Made by a program: the position numbers and the translations under genes
Notes under the pieces: model-generated
Databases searched by the model: none
The model's input: the letters and a program-made list of their open reading frames with translations, nothing else
What the model was told of the DNA's origin: nothing
DNA from: JAICWP01 sp035252015
GTDB taxonomy: Bacteria; Acidobacteriota; Terriglobia; Terriglobales; Acidobacteriaceae
DNA: 64,000 nucleotides
Assembly: GCA_035252015.1 (NCBI GenBank)
Contig: DATFDP010000228.1
Span: 1 to 64,000, forward strand
Direction: 5' to 3'
Shown: positions 36,701 through 44,320 of the stretch, one piece after another
Numbering within the stretch: the first letter of the stretch is position 1
How the letters are laid out: every line of letters starts with the position of its first letter

Positions 36701-37738
36701 TACAGCACCCCTGGTTGCGGCCCTGCCAGCACCAATGCAGCGGTAGCAGCTTTCGTTCTGTTCAGCTGCGGCCTGTTCAACGAAACCACCCCGCTTAGCC
36801 AGTTGGATTTCCTGGGTTCAGATTTTTCAGGCATTCCAGGCATCGCTGGGACAATCGTTGATTCCCAGGGATTTCCCGTGAATTATTACCCCTCGGTGTT
36901 TGGGGCTAATACCTTCTTCGACCCTCAGTTCCACTCGCTATACGCCTGGCGTTCCATCGGTAATGCCAACTACAACGCATTGCAGGTGAATATACGCAAG
37001 AGCATGTCGCAAGGGGTGCAGTTCGATTTCAACTACACCTTCTCCAAGTCCATTGACCTTTCCTCCGACGCCGAGCGCATTACCGAGTGGGGCGGGTTGG
37101 GCGGCCAGGTCATCAATTCGTGGCAACCTGACCAGTTGCGAGCGGTTTCGGACTTCGATGCCCGCCACCAGTTCAATCTCAACTGGATCTGGCAAATGCC
37201 CTTTGGCAAAGGCAGACCGCTGGCGCGTGATGCTGGCGGCGTGCTGGACGCCATTATCGGTGGCTGGCAGCTTTCCGGGTTGGCGCGGTGGACCAGCGGC
37301 TTCCCGGTCAGCATCTTTAATGGCGGCACTTGGCCGACGAACTGGCAGTTAGGTGGAGCTGCCACGCAGATCGCTCCCGCCCACACGGGCGTGACCGAAA
37401 ACGCAGACGGCTCCGTCAATCTCTTCCCCGATCCCCAGGGGCCGAGTGGAATTCAGGCCTTCCGCCATGATTTCCCCGGCGAGAGCGGCATGCGCAACAC
37501 ATTGCGCGGACCAGGCTATGCTGGGTTGGATGCGGGCTTGGACAAGACCTGGAAGATGCCGTACAACGAGGGGCATACGGTGCAGTTCCGTTGGGAAGTA
37601 TTCAACGTTCTTAACCTGACCCGTTTTGACGTACAGAGCATCACCGGCGCCATTGACGAGGGCAGCGCGTTCGGCAAGTTTAGCGGGCTGCTCACCAATC
37701 CGCGCGTGATGCAGTTCGCCTTGCGCTACGACTTCTGA
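33791..37738 (+). CDS. TonB-dependent receptor-like outer-membrane protein with carboxypeptidase-regulatory domain (Oar-like)
   Basis: A 1315-residue outer-membrane protein. It has a signal peptide (MRIAKLIFLFVLAGLLSAYVCA), then a Cna-B/carboxypeptidase-regulatory domain (about 28-110: LRGTITDPKGAVIPGATVTLANPQTG), a plug region (115-230: EVTGAAPLVNTTDAS, LPLEGRNIPDLLTLQAGV, GSRSDQSNITLDGVDVN) and a long beta-barrel ending in LRYDF with a terminal Phe, as required by BAM. No TonB box is obvious. Such large Oar-like proteins are expanded in Acidobacteriota and thought to import plant or microbial polymers. Start has TTAGGAG upstream. A very strong terminator follows. Confidence 0.92.
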   Translation: MRIAKLIFLFVLAGLLSAYVCAQTGTSSLRGTITDPKGAVIPGATVTLANPQTGYSRTVKSTPQGEYQFLDVPPASYTLTADAAGFATLKQDYLKLLVNTPAQLDLSMQVAGTATTIEVTGAAPLVNTTDASLGATFSEQQVKQLPLEGRNIPDLLTLQAGVVYTGNRQDINKDTDTRSGAVNGSRSDQSNITLDGVDVNDQVNGYAFTSVLPVTADSLQEFRTTTTNYGADQGRSSGAQVSLVTKSGTNSFHGSLYEYHRNTFTSANDFFVKQAELAQGQPNSPLKLIRNIFGGSVGGPIVKNRLFFFANYEGSRQREEASVLRIVPSDALRDGVTIYQCQDATQCPATMVKGLSGAAHPVPAGYFGLTPSQLQGMDPLGIGPNKVMLGYFNTFPHTNDVSAGDGFNFVGYRFKGATPISNNWYIARLDYKITENGNHSLFWRGAMRNDLKSDVPYLDQGGPAGSQIPLHNTADFSKGFSVGYTAVLRPTLINNFRWGYTRQSIGIIGNNDSQPFLFFRGLNDDEGANNSELAVTRSRKYQTPVHNFVDDISWNRGKHTFQFGADVRFIRNPKSNFLNSFSDSFTNSSGLDTAGIANTSSPLDPGNNGLPAVNTDFNLNYNWPVIALTGILSQLDAQYNYTKTGAVLPQGAPVTRRFGANEFEFYAQDAFRVKPNLTITYGLRYSLFSPPWETNGTQVAPSVSLGKWFQTRGQDMNAGVAPNLPPISFSLAGPANGAKGYYNWDYHDFAPRLAFAYSPRPSSGWLKSLVGDNDKTSIRAGFGMVYDRIGAGLLNTFDRYGSFGLSTNLTNSTIPSVASAPRVTGLNTVPVNDQSGNRLLPAAPPGGFPYTPPASGSGLGIYWGLDDTIKTPYSYTADLSISRQLPKNMLLNVSYVGRFAHRLLSQEDLAMPLNLVDKKTGISYFEAASRISQMAAAGVTPTQIANNPGMIGPTAAYWKDIISPLKLGDSYSTPGCGPASTNAAVAAFVLFSCGLFNETTPLSQLDFLGSDFSGIPGIAGTIVDSQGFPVNYYPSVFGANTFFDPQFHSLYAWRSIGNANYNALQVNIRKSMSQGVQFDFNYTFSKSIDLSSDAERITEWGGLGGQVINSWQPDQLRAVSDFDARHQFNLNWIWQMPFGKGRPLARDAGGVLDAIIGGWQLSGLARWTSGFPVSIFNGGTWPTNWQLGGAATQIAPAHTGVTENADGSVNLFPDPQGPSGIQAFRHDFPGESGMRNTLRGPGYAGLDAGLDKTWKMPYNEGHTVQFRWEVFNVLNLTRFDVQSITGAIDEGSAFGKFSGLLTNPRVMQFALRYDF

Positions 37739-37761
37739 GCGGTGCTCAAACCTGTTGATCT

Positions 37762-37796
37762 CGGGGGCGGAACTTCCGCCCCCGAATTTTTTTTTG
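37762..37796 (+). terminator. Rho-independent terminator of the TonB-receptor-like gene
   Basis: A 9-11 bp stem CGGGGGCGG(AA) with its complement is followed, after GAA, by nine T. Confidence 0.95.
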
Positions 37797-37906
37797 CTTT
37801 CGTGATTGGCGCGTGCGTGGCGCGGGCACCAGGACCGAAACCGGAGGAAAGGACACACTCCCCCAGTTGGAGGAGACCGCAGAGGGGAGGGGTGAGGCTT
37901 GGTCTT

Positions 37907-37933
37907 GCTGACTTCCGACCCCTGACTTCCGCC
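37907..37933. repeat. GACTTCC-class low-complexity repeat (single arm)
   Basis: CTGACTTCCGACCCCTGACTTCCG lies directly against the stop codon of the 71-residue gene on the minus strand. Related to the GACTCC class at 53863 and 54575. Confidence 0.5.
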
Positions 37934-38149
37934 TTATTGCAGCGGCGAATCGCTCATGCGGAAGCGGGTACGGAAGTGCTCGGACAGCAATTCGATGGCG
38001 TGTCGGTTGCCCTGCGGATCTGACTGCGCCAGGTACTTCATAGCCTGCACCAGCAGGCGTTGGCCTTCCACATAGCGCGGGTCGGCTTTACGCTCACGTT
38101 TACGGGTGACGGGACTGGGCCGGACGGGAATGGTAAACACTTTAGCCAT
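37934..38149 (-). CDS. Small hypothetical protein, 71 residues
   Basis: Not recognised. A basic N-terminal half (IPVRPSPVTRKRERKADPRYVEGQRLL) precedes a helical C-terminal half (VQAMKYLAQSDPQGNRHAIELLSEHFRTRFRMSD). No signal peptide, TM or metal motif is seen. It could be a small nucleic-acid-associated or adaptor protein. Weak Shine-Dalgarno only. It is the last minus-strand gene downstream of the LolA-like gene, 175 bases away, so it may have its own promoter. Confidence 0.55.
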   Translation of the reverse strand: MAKVFTIPVRPSPVTRKRERKADPRYVEGQRLLVQAMKYLAQSDPQGNRHAIELLSEHFRTRFRMSDSPLQ

Positions 38150-38322
38150 GATAAGAATCAGTGCCTTAGGAGTCTGACACTCCTGTCAGCTTGGATGCGC
38201 CAGACAATTTTTAGAGTATAGCCCGTGCGTGCTCTGGCTCCAATTTATTTTGTGAGTACATGAACGGCGCAGCCCCAAGGCGGGAAATTGTTCATTTTGC
38301 GACACTAGGGCGCGCCAAACCG

Positions 38323-39048
38323 CTATCCCTGGGGAGAAACTACGGTAGTTTTGCTGGTGGTTTTCAGTTTGAATACGTCGTCTGGAATCTTAGGGTTGAG
38401 CTGGATATTGGAGTACTTAGCGAGACGGTAGTCCCCTTCCGGCGACAGCAGCTTCTGCTGCACCGAGACACCGCGGGCGGGGTCAATCCACAACACGATC
38501 TGTGAAAACGTGTTCCGTGTTCGTTGCGACTTGGGCACCAGTTCCAGTTTGTCCGCCTTTACTCCCTGCGCTTCTTCAGTGCCCAGATAGCGAACGTCAA
38601 AGGACTTGAGGAGTGCATGGCCGCCGCCCCCGAAACCCAGCACCATGAAACTTTCGACGTCCGCTTTGCTTTTGCCGGTGTTGTAGACGGTTTCCCGATC
38701 AAGCGGAGCTGGCTCGTACATGCGCACTTTGCTGTCATCGAAGAGCACGTACTTCTTGTTAGGCTCGGTAATCTGAGCCGCCATTTCAATTCCCCCTTTG
38801 GCGCGCCGGAAGTAAAGTGTCCCTTTTTGCGTTTCGGTCTCGTCAACCACTTTCTGGTACTGATCCCAGGTGAAATCCGCCTGCGTGGTCCTGAACTTCT
38901 CCGCTGTCTGATCCATGCGGCTGAGGACCGTGTTCAGTTGATCCGCGGAATTGTTGCCGCCGGCCGGCGACGCAGCCTGTGCCAGGGCCAGTCCTGCCAG
39001 CGCAGTCAGGACGCACACTCCACGCCTAAATAGCTGCTTGGTAGTCAA
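38323..39048 (-). CDS. LolA-like outer-membrane lipoprotein-sorting protein
   Basis: A 241-residue exported protein with a signal peptide (about 1-25) and an LolA/LppX-type beta fold: FTWDQYQKVVDETETQKGTLYFRRAKGGIEMAAQ, KVRMYEPAPLD, VLWIDPARGVSVQQKLLSPEGDYRLAKYSNI. LolA chaperones lipoproteins from LolCDE to LolB. LolC/D/E are absent here, so it may sort another lipid. The start is TTG with CGGAG 7 bases upstream. It is the last of a minus-strand run TolC-adaptor-RND-TM protein-LolA. Confidence 0.85.
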   Translation of the reverse strand: MTTKQLFRRGVCVLTALAGLALAQAASPAGGNNSADQLNTVLSRMDQTAEKFRTTQADFTWDQYQKVVDETETQKGTLYFRRAKGGIEMAAQITEPNKKYVLFDDSKVRMYEPAPLDRETVYNTGKSKADVESFMVLGFGGGGHALLKSFDVRYLGTEEAQGVKADKLELVPKSQRTRNTFSQIVLWIDPARGVSVQQKLLSPEGDYRLAKYSNIQLNPKIPDDVFKLKTTSKTTVVSPQG

Positions 39049-39074
39049 TGACTATCTCCGCACACTCATGAACA

Positions 39075-39103
39075 ACTGGGTACCAGGTACTGAATACTGA
39101 GAG
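39075..39103. repeat. GGTAC-class low-complexity repeat between operon genes
   Basis: ACTGGGTACCAGGTACTGAATACTGAG fills most of the 55-base gap between the one-TM protein gene and the LolA-like gene. The words GGTAC and TACTGA recur at 42855 and 50648. Confidence 0.6.
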
Positions 39104-39574
39104 CTATTTTTTTACCCAAACCTGATATACGGGTTGACCCGCGGCATCGAGCGTTTTCACATAGCGGGAGATATTGGCCTGGCCCGAGATGGGTGTAATG
39201 ATACGAAACAACTCTGTACGGATAGCCGCGTCGTTCTCGCCGGGAACAGCCGCTACGGGCACCTGATATACCGGACCCTCCTGTCCATCGGGGATTACGA
39301 GCACGGCGGTTGGATGCGGGCTGTGCTCAATCGGTTTGTCATTGAAATTGATGAACAGCGGGGTGACAAAGATAAAGAGCAGGATGAGCGTCACCATGAT
39401 GTCATAGTGAATGCTGCCCCGCTGATAATTCCAGAAGACATAATCGCGGATAGTTCGCCAGATGGAAGACACGGACACAACCGGCACACCGGCTGGAGTC
39501 GTCTCCACTTGTTCCAGCTGCTCCAAGTCCTGTTCGCGTCCCTTCGCGATGGCCAAACACTCCTGGTGCAACAT
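39104..39574 (-). CDS. Conserved-type single-TM membrane protein
   Basis: 156 residues: a cytoplasmic N terminus of about 55, one TM helix (YDIMVTLILLFIFVTPLFINF) and a periplasmic domain of about 80 residues with beta-rich content (TAVLVIPDGQEGPVYQVPV) and a Lys-Lys end. The preceding DYVFWNYQRGSIHYD motif is striking and may bind a partner. No known family. It sits between the RND permease and LolA-like genes in the same operon, which suggests an envelope role (inference). Confidence 0.7.
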   Translation of the reverse strand: MLHQECLAIAKGREQDLEQLEQVETTPAGVPVVSVSSIWRTIRDYVFWNYQRGSIHYDIMVTLILLFIFVTPLFINFNDKPIEHSPHPTAVLVIPDGQEGPVYQVPVAAVPGENDAAIRTELFRIITPISGQANISRYVKTLDAAGQPVYQVWVKK

Positions 39575-39623
39575 AACAATTATCGTGCAAGGGACATAGT
39601 TCTGTCATGTCGGGAGAAGGCAG

Positions 39624-39655
39624 GGCTCAGTTCTTAGGAGTCAGTAGTCAGCGCG
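39624..39655. repeat. GACTCC/GGAGTC-class repeat between operon genes
   Basis: CTCAGTTCTTAGGAGTCAGTAGTCAG lies in the 119-base gap between the RND permease gene (ends 39694, minus strand) and the one-TM gene. Confidence 0.5.
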
Positions 39656-39693
39656 TAGAGGTGTACCTTGGGCATTGCCGCCAAGACTCGGGT

Positions 39694-42600
39694 TCAGCTC
39701 GTTTTACGGCTCAGATAGAAGTGCACAGCGGGGGTGATGATCAGGCTGAGCACCATGGAGATGGTGATGCCACCGATCACCGCGACGGCCAGTGGCTGCA
39801 GCATTTGCGAGCCCGCACCCCAGGCCAGAGCCAGGGGCAACATGCCGGCCATGGTGGCCAACGCGGTCATCAAGATGGGCCGCAGCCGGCGGCGGCCTGC
39901 CTGCACCACCGATTCCAGCGCCTCCATGCCCGCGCCGCGGAAGTGCTGGTCCGCATCCAGCAGCAGAATGCCATTCTTGGCCACAATGCCCACCACCATG
40001 ATCAGGCCCATGAAGGAGGAAATGTTGAAGGTCGTGCCCGTGATCAACAACCCCACAAAAACGCCAGAGGTGGAGAGCAGTGCGGAAGCCAGAATCGCGA
40101 CCGGCGCCGAGAAACCGCGAAATTCGAACAACAGCACGATGAACACCAGCACGATGGCCAGGGCCAGCACCAGGACCAGGTCGGCGAACGATTTCTGCTG
40201 CTCCTGATACGTGCCCCCGTACTCCACGCGGATACCCGAGGGGAGGTGAAGGCCGGCCACGGTTTTCATGACGTCTTTCATGCCGCTGCCCAGGTCGCGC
40301 CCCTCAAGGCGAGCGGTGATGGCTACATCGCGCTGCAGGTTTTCGCGGCGGATTTCCGTCTGGCCCGGCAGTTCGGTCAGCGTGGCCAGCGATCCCAGGG
40401 TTGCGGTTTTACCCGTGCTGCTCACCAGCAGCGTGTTTTTCATGGCATCCAGCGAAGCCCGGTCGACGGCAGGGAAGCGCACCCGCAGGGTGTAGGCGCG
40501 GTCATTGACCACCACCGGCGTGGGCGACGGTTCGCCTTCCAGAACGGCAGCCGCGTCGGTGGCCACTTCCTGCGGGGTGAAGCCGGCCCGCGCCGTCACC
40601 GTCGGGTCCACCTGGAACATGACCGCTGGGCCGCTGATGGTGTTCTCAATACCATTCACGTCCACCACTCCGGGAATCTTCTGGATGGCGTCCAACACCT
40701 TGGGCCCCCACTGCTGCAGGAGCGAGGCGTCCGGCGAAAACAGCTTGATCTGGATGGGCTCGGGCGCGCTGGTCAGGTCGCCAATCATATCCTGCAGAGT
40801 TTGCGTGAACTCCACGTCTACACCCGGCTCCTGCTGCGCGATCTGGGCACGTACCTGGGCGATGATCTCCTCAATGCCGCGACTGCGGTGGTCCTTGAGC
40901 TTCACGGAAATATCTCCCGTGTTGGCTTCCGTGACCGCCGCCAGCCCAAGTTGCAGGCCGGTGCGCCGCGACGTGCCTTGCACCTCCGGGATAGCGTGCA
41001 GCATCTGCTCCAGGTGGGTCACCACCCGATTGGTTTCCTGCAGTGAACTGCCCGGGGGCATGGTGTAATCGAGTACGAATCCGCCTTCATCCATTTCCGG
41101 CAGCAAATCGGAGCCCAGCCCTTTGTAACAGGCGTAAGAGGCGACGATCAGCATCAGGCTAAGACCCAGAAGCCACAAGGGGTGATCCAGCGCGCGGCGC
41201 AGCCAGCGCTCGTAAAACGAGACGATGCGGCCGAACCTGCCGCGCATGGTTGCTTCCTCCGCCGCCAGAAGCCGCTCCGCGCTGAAGGCATCGCTTTCGC
41301 CAGTGGCTCCTTCGTCTTCGCCGCGCCCGCGGATGAAGTACTGGCTCAAATTGGGGGTCCAGGTGAGGGCCAGCGCCAGCGACGTCAGCAGCGAAATCGC
41401 CACAGTGACTGCCAGTGCGCGGAAAAAGGTGCCGGTTACGCCGGTAATGGAAATCAGGGGGAGGAAGACCACAATGGGGGTGATAGTGGAGCCCACCAGG
41501 GGCTTGGAAATCTCTTTCAGCGCGCTCCGGATGGCGGCCAGCCGGCTCTGCCCCGCGTCGCGGTGAAGAACAATGTTTTCCACTACTACAATGGCGTCGT
41601 CAATGACCAGGCCCACGGCCGCAGCCAGGCCGCCCAGGGTCATCAGGTTGAAGCTCTGCCCCAGGATTTTCAGGAATATGAACGTCACCATCAGCGTGAC
41701 TGGAATCACCAGGCCGGCCACAATCGAGGTGCCCCAGTCACGCAGGAAGATAACCAGGATGGCGGAGGCCAGGATCAGGCCCAGCAGAATGGCATCGCGT
41801 ACGCTCTTAATGGAGGCGTCCACGATTTCCGACTGGTCATAGAAGGGCTGGATGTCAATGCCTTTGGGCAGTTCCCGGCGAATCTGCTCGATTTCGCCGT
41901 GCACCTCGTCGGCCACGCGCACAGTGTTGCTGTCAGGCTGGCGGTTGATGTTGAGCAGCACCGCCGGTTGGCCGTTGGCGGTCACGATGGTGTAAAGAGG
42001 CCGGACGCTGGGTTCCACTCGCGCCACATCACCGATGCGAACGGGCACGCCCCCCGGAGTGTTCTTGACCACGATTTGCGCGATCTGGGCGGGGTCGCGC
42101 ACCTGGCCACTCACCAGACCGAGGTAGAGCTGATGGTTCTGCTCCAGCAGGCCCGGTGAATCAATCAGGTTGGTCTGCTGCACGGCATTCAGCAGGTCGT
42201 TCACCGTGATCTGGGCGGCCAGCAGCTTGGAGGGATCGGGGATGATGTGGAATTCGGGCTCCTGCCCGCCCTGCACCACCACCGTGGAAACGCCGTCCAG
42301 GCGATTGAGCCGCGGCTTCAGGTTGTAAGTGGCCATTTCCCACAGTTGCGTCTGCGGCACGGTTCGCGAGGTCAGGCTGTAGCCCATGATGGGGAAGCTG
42401 GCGAAGGTAAGCCGGTCCACGCGGATTTCGGCGGTGGGCGGCAGCTGTGCGCGCACGCGCGCCATGGCCGAATTCACCCGCTCCAGGGTCTGAAACATGT
42501 CAACGTTCCAGTTAAAGAAGAGGTCCACTTCCGCCGAGCCGCGGCTGGTGATGGAGAGCACGCGCTGCAGGCCCAGCACGCTGTTGACCGCCTCTTCCAC

Positions 42601-42846
42601 GGGGCGCGTGATGGTCACGGTCATCTGATCAATGGGCATTACCCCATTGTCAATACCGATCACAATGCGGGGGAAGTTCGTTTCCGGGAAAACCGCGATG
42701 GGTATGGTGAACGCCTCATACACGCCCACCAGGGCCAGGGTCAGGATGAGGAAGATGATGGGTTTGGAAAAATAAGCGAACCAGTAGCGTGAGCCTTCCG
42801 GCTCGTGCTGCTTCTGCCGTGGCTCTATGTAGGAGCGAAGGCTCAT
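39694..42846 (-). CDS. RND-family efflux permease (AcrB/CzcA/MexF-like)
   Basis: A 1050-residue inner-membrane pump subunit of normal RND length. It has about 12 TM helices with two large periplasmic loops. The proton-relay region appears as GLVIDDAIVVVENI in TM4, with the acidic pair, and the next helices carry STITPIVVFLPLISITGVTG. The internal duplication typical of RND is evident (second half from residue about 560). The Asp-Asp pair is the AcrB-type (HAE) or CzcA-type; substrate class is not decidable. It follows the adaptor gene by 184 bases that hold a GGTAC-class palindrome. No clear Shine-Dalgarno is present. Confidence 0.95.
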   Translation of the reverse strand: MSLRSYIEPRQKQHEPEGSRYWFAYFSKPIIFLILTLALVGVYEAFTIPIAVFPETNFPRIVIGIDNGVMPIDQMTVTITRPVEEAVNSVLGLQRVLSITSRGSAEVDLFFNWNVDMFQTLERVNSAMARVRAQLPPTAEIRVDRLTFASFPIMGYSLTSRTVPQTQLWEMATYNLKPRLNRLDGVSTVVVQGGQEPEFHIIPDPSKLLAAQITVNDLLNAVQQTNLIDSPGLLEQNHQLYLGLVSGQVRDPAQIAQIVVKNTPGGVPVRIGDVARVEPSVRPLYTIVTANGQPAVLLNINRQPDSNTVRVADEVHGEIEQIRRELPKGIDIQPFYDQSEIVDASIKSVRDAILLGLILASAILVIFLRDWGTSIVAGLVIPVTLMVTFIFLKILGQSFNLMTLGGLAAAVGLVIDDAIVVVENIVLHRDAGQSRLAAIRSALKEISKPLVGSTITPIVVFLPLISITGVTGTFFRALAVTVAISLLTSLALALTWTPNLSQYFIRGRGEDEGATGESDAFSAERLLAAEEATMRGRFGRIVSFYERWLRRALDHPLWLLGLSLMLIVASYACYKGLGSDLLPEMDEGGFVLDYTMPPGSSLQETNRVVTHLEQMLHAIPEVQGTSRRTGLQLGLAAVTEANTGDISVKLKDHRSRGIEEIIAQVRAQIAQQEPGVDVEFTQTLQDMIGDLTSAPEPIQIKLFSPDASLLQQWGPKVLDAIQKIPGVVDVNGIENTISGPAVMFQVDPTVTARAGFTPQEVATDAAAVLEGEPSPTPVVVNDRAYTLRVRFPAVDRASLDAMKNTLLVSSTGKTATLGSLATLTELPGQTEIRRENLQRDVAITARLEGRDLGSGMKDVMKTVAGLHLPSGIRVEYGGTYQEQQKSFADLVLVLALAIVLVFIVLLFEFRGFSAPVAILASALLSTSGVFVGLLITGTTFNISSFMGLIMVVGIVAKNGILLLDADQHFRGAGMEALESVVQAGRRRLRPILMTALATMAGMLPLALAWGAGSQMLQPLAVAVIGGITISMVLSLIITPAVHFYLSRKTS

Positions 42847-42854
42847 GCCGTTGG

Positions 42855-43031
42855 TTCTTAGTACCCAGTACAGTGCCCAGTAGCCAGTGCTGTTCCGCCT
42901 TCTGTGGTGTGGGCGCCGTCGCCCGCAGCCCTTCTTATTTGCCTGGTCAATTGAATCCTGAACTCGGAGCGCTTGTCCCCTGCACCGGATATCTACTAGG
43001 AACTGGGTACCAGGTAATAGGTACTGAAAAC
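42855..43031. repeat. GTACC-class imperfect inverted repeat in the RND operon
   Basis: The left part TTAGTACCCAGTACAG...CCAGTAGCCAG (42855-42894) and right part GGAACTGGGTACC...GGTACTGAAAAC (42993-43031) can pair in part; both iterate AGTACC/GGTACT. It spans the gap between adaptor and permease genes. Confidence 0.65.
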
Positions 43032-44320
43032 TATTCCTTACTCTCCTTTACCGGCTGCGAAGACGGCGCCTGCAACTGCACCCGCGTGTTGTCTGGCAGT
43101 CCATAAGCGCCGGCCGTTACCACCCGTTCGCCCGCCTTCAGCCCGGAAAGAATCTGTATCTGGTTTTCCTGGCGAACGCCCGTTTTCACGTCGCGCTGGT
43201 GGGCGCGGCCATCGTCCCCTACCACCATCACGGAAGTTGTGCCGTCAGGCTCGGTCAATACCGCGGCGGCAGGCACCGTCAGAGCATCCGGGATGGTTTG
43301 CGCCAGCATAGAAATGCTTACACTTGTCCCCGGCTTCAATGCCTGGTGAGGATTGCGGGCGTCTACCCACACCTCGACCGTGGTGCTGTTCGGGTCGAGC
43401 GCCGGACTAACTACGCTCACCTTTCCTGGGATCGGGTCCTCCAGGCCGGGAGCGCTCACACCGGCTTTGTCTCCTACCTTGAGCAGTGCCGCCTCCGCCT
43501 GCGGGATATGGGCTTTGGCGATGACGTGCGAGAGATCCATCACGGTGAGCAGCGGCGTGCCCGCGGTCGCCATTTCCCCGGGATACAGCGGCCGGTCAGT
43601 GACCACGCCGGAAATGGGGCTGCGAATCTCCGAATAGCTGAGCTGCGCCGCTGCCCCCTGGTATTTTCCCTTGGCCGCGGCCAGTTGGCCTTGCGCCGAC
43701 TTGAGTTCCTGAGCTTTGGAGGTCTTGAGCAGCGAGTTCAAGTGCTGCTGCGCGATTTCGTAGTTGTTGCGCGCCTGGGTAAACGTAACTGCCTCCGCAT
43801 CCAGTTCCTTGCGCGGCAGCGCACCCTGCTTATAGAGATTTTGCCGGGCGGCGTAGACCTTCTGCTCGGCTTCCAGGTTTTGCTTGGCCGCCTCGGCATC
43901 CAGTTCCGCCTTCTTTACCTCTTCCGGAACGCTGGCCGCGGTGGTGGTCTCATAAGCCGCCTGCGCCTGCTCGAATTCGCCCTTGCTCTGTTCCGCCGCT
44001 GCGCTCAGGTCCTTGTTCTCCAGCACAGCCAGAAGCTGTCCCTGGCGCACGTGGCTGCCACGGTTGACGTAGAACTTCTCAACGGGAGCGCTGATCTTGG
44101 GCACCAGCGCCGCCTGGTGCAGGGGGGAGGCAATCGCCTCAGCGGTGACCGTGCGTTCCAGCTTGGCGCGCTGCACCAGCGCCGATTCCACGCTCACCAC
44201 CGGTTCCTTCTCCTTCTCCTTTCCGGAACAGCCGAAGGACAGGAGCGTTACCAGCGCAACCAGGCCCGCGGTGACGACTCGCCTGGACTGTTTTGTCGGT
44301 TGTCGATTTCTGGCTGTCAT
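43031..44320 (-). CDS. RND efflux periplasmic adaptor (membrane fusion protein)
   Basis: A 429-residue lipoprotein: lipobox LLSFGC near residue 31. It has a lipoyl-like hairpin (PKISAPVEKFYVNRGSHVRQGQLLAVLENKDL), a long alpha-hairpin (about 100-220), a second lipoyl half (YSEIRSPISGVVTDRPLYPGEM) and beta-barrel/membrane-proximal domains at the end (VPAAAVL, GLKAGERVVTAGA). It joins the RND permease to TolC. Its start follows the TolC stop directly (0 bases), so they are co-translated. Confidence 0.94.
   Translation of the reverse strand: MTARNRQPTKQSRRVVTAGLVALVTLLSFGCSGKEKEKEPVVSVESALVQRAKLERTVTAEAIASPLHQAALVPKISAPVEKFYVNRGSHVRQGQLLAVLENKDLSAAAEQSKGEFEQAQAAYETTTAASVPEEVKKAELDAEAAKQNLEAEQKVYAARQNLYKQGALPRKELDAEAVTFTQARNNYEIAQQHLNSLLKTSKAQELKSAQGQLAAAKGKYQGAAAQLSYSEIRSPISGVVTDRPLYPGEMATAGTPLLTVMDLSHVIAKAHIPQAEAALLKVGDKAGVSAPGLEDPIPGKVSVVSPALDPNSTTVEVWVDARNPHQALKPGTSVSISMLAQTIPDALTVPAAAVLTEPDGTTSVMVVGDDGRAHQRDVKTGVRQENQIQILSGLKAGERVVTAGAYGLPDNTRVQLQAPSSQPVKESKE

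Noticed and set aside
39607..41046. 479-codon plus-strand frame over the RND permease
   Set aside because: His/Gln/Arg-rich antisense translation; no domain.
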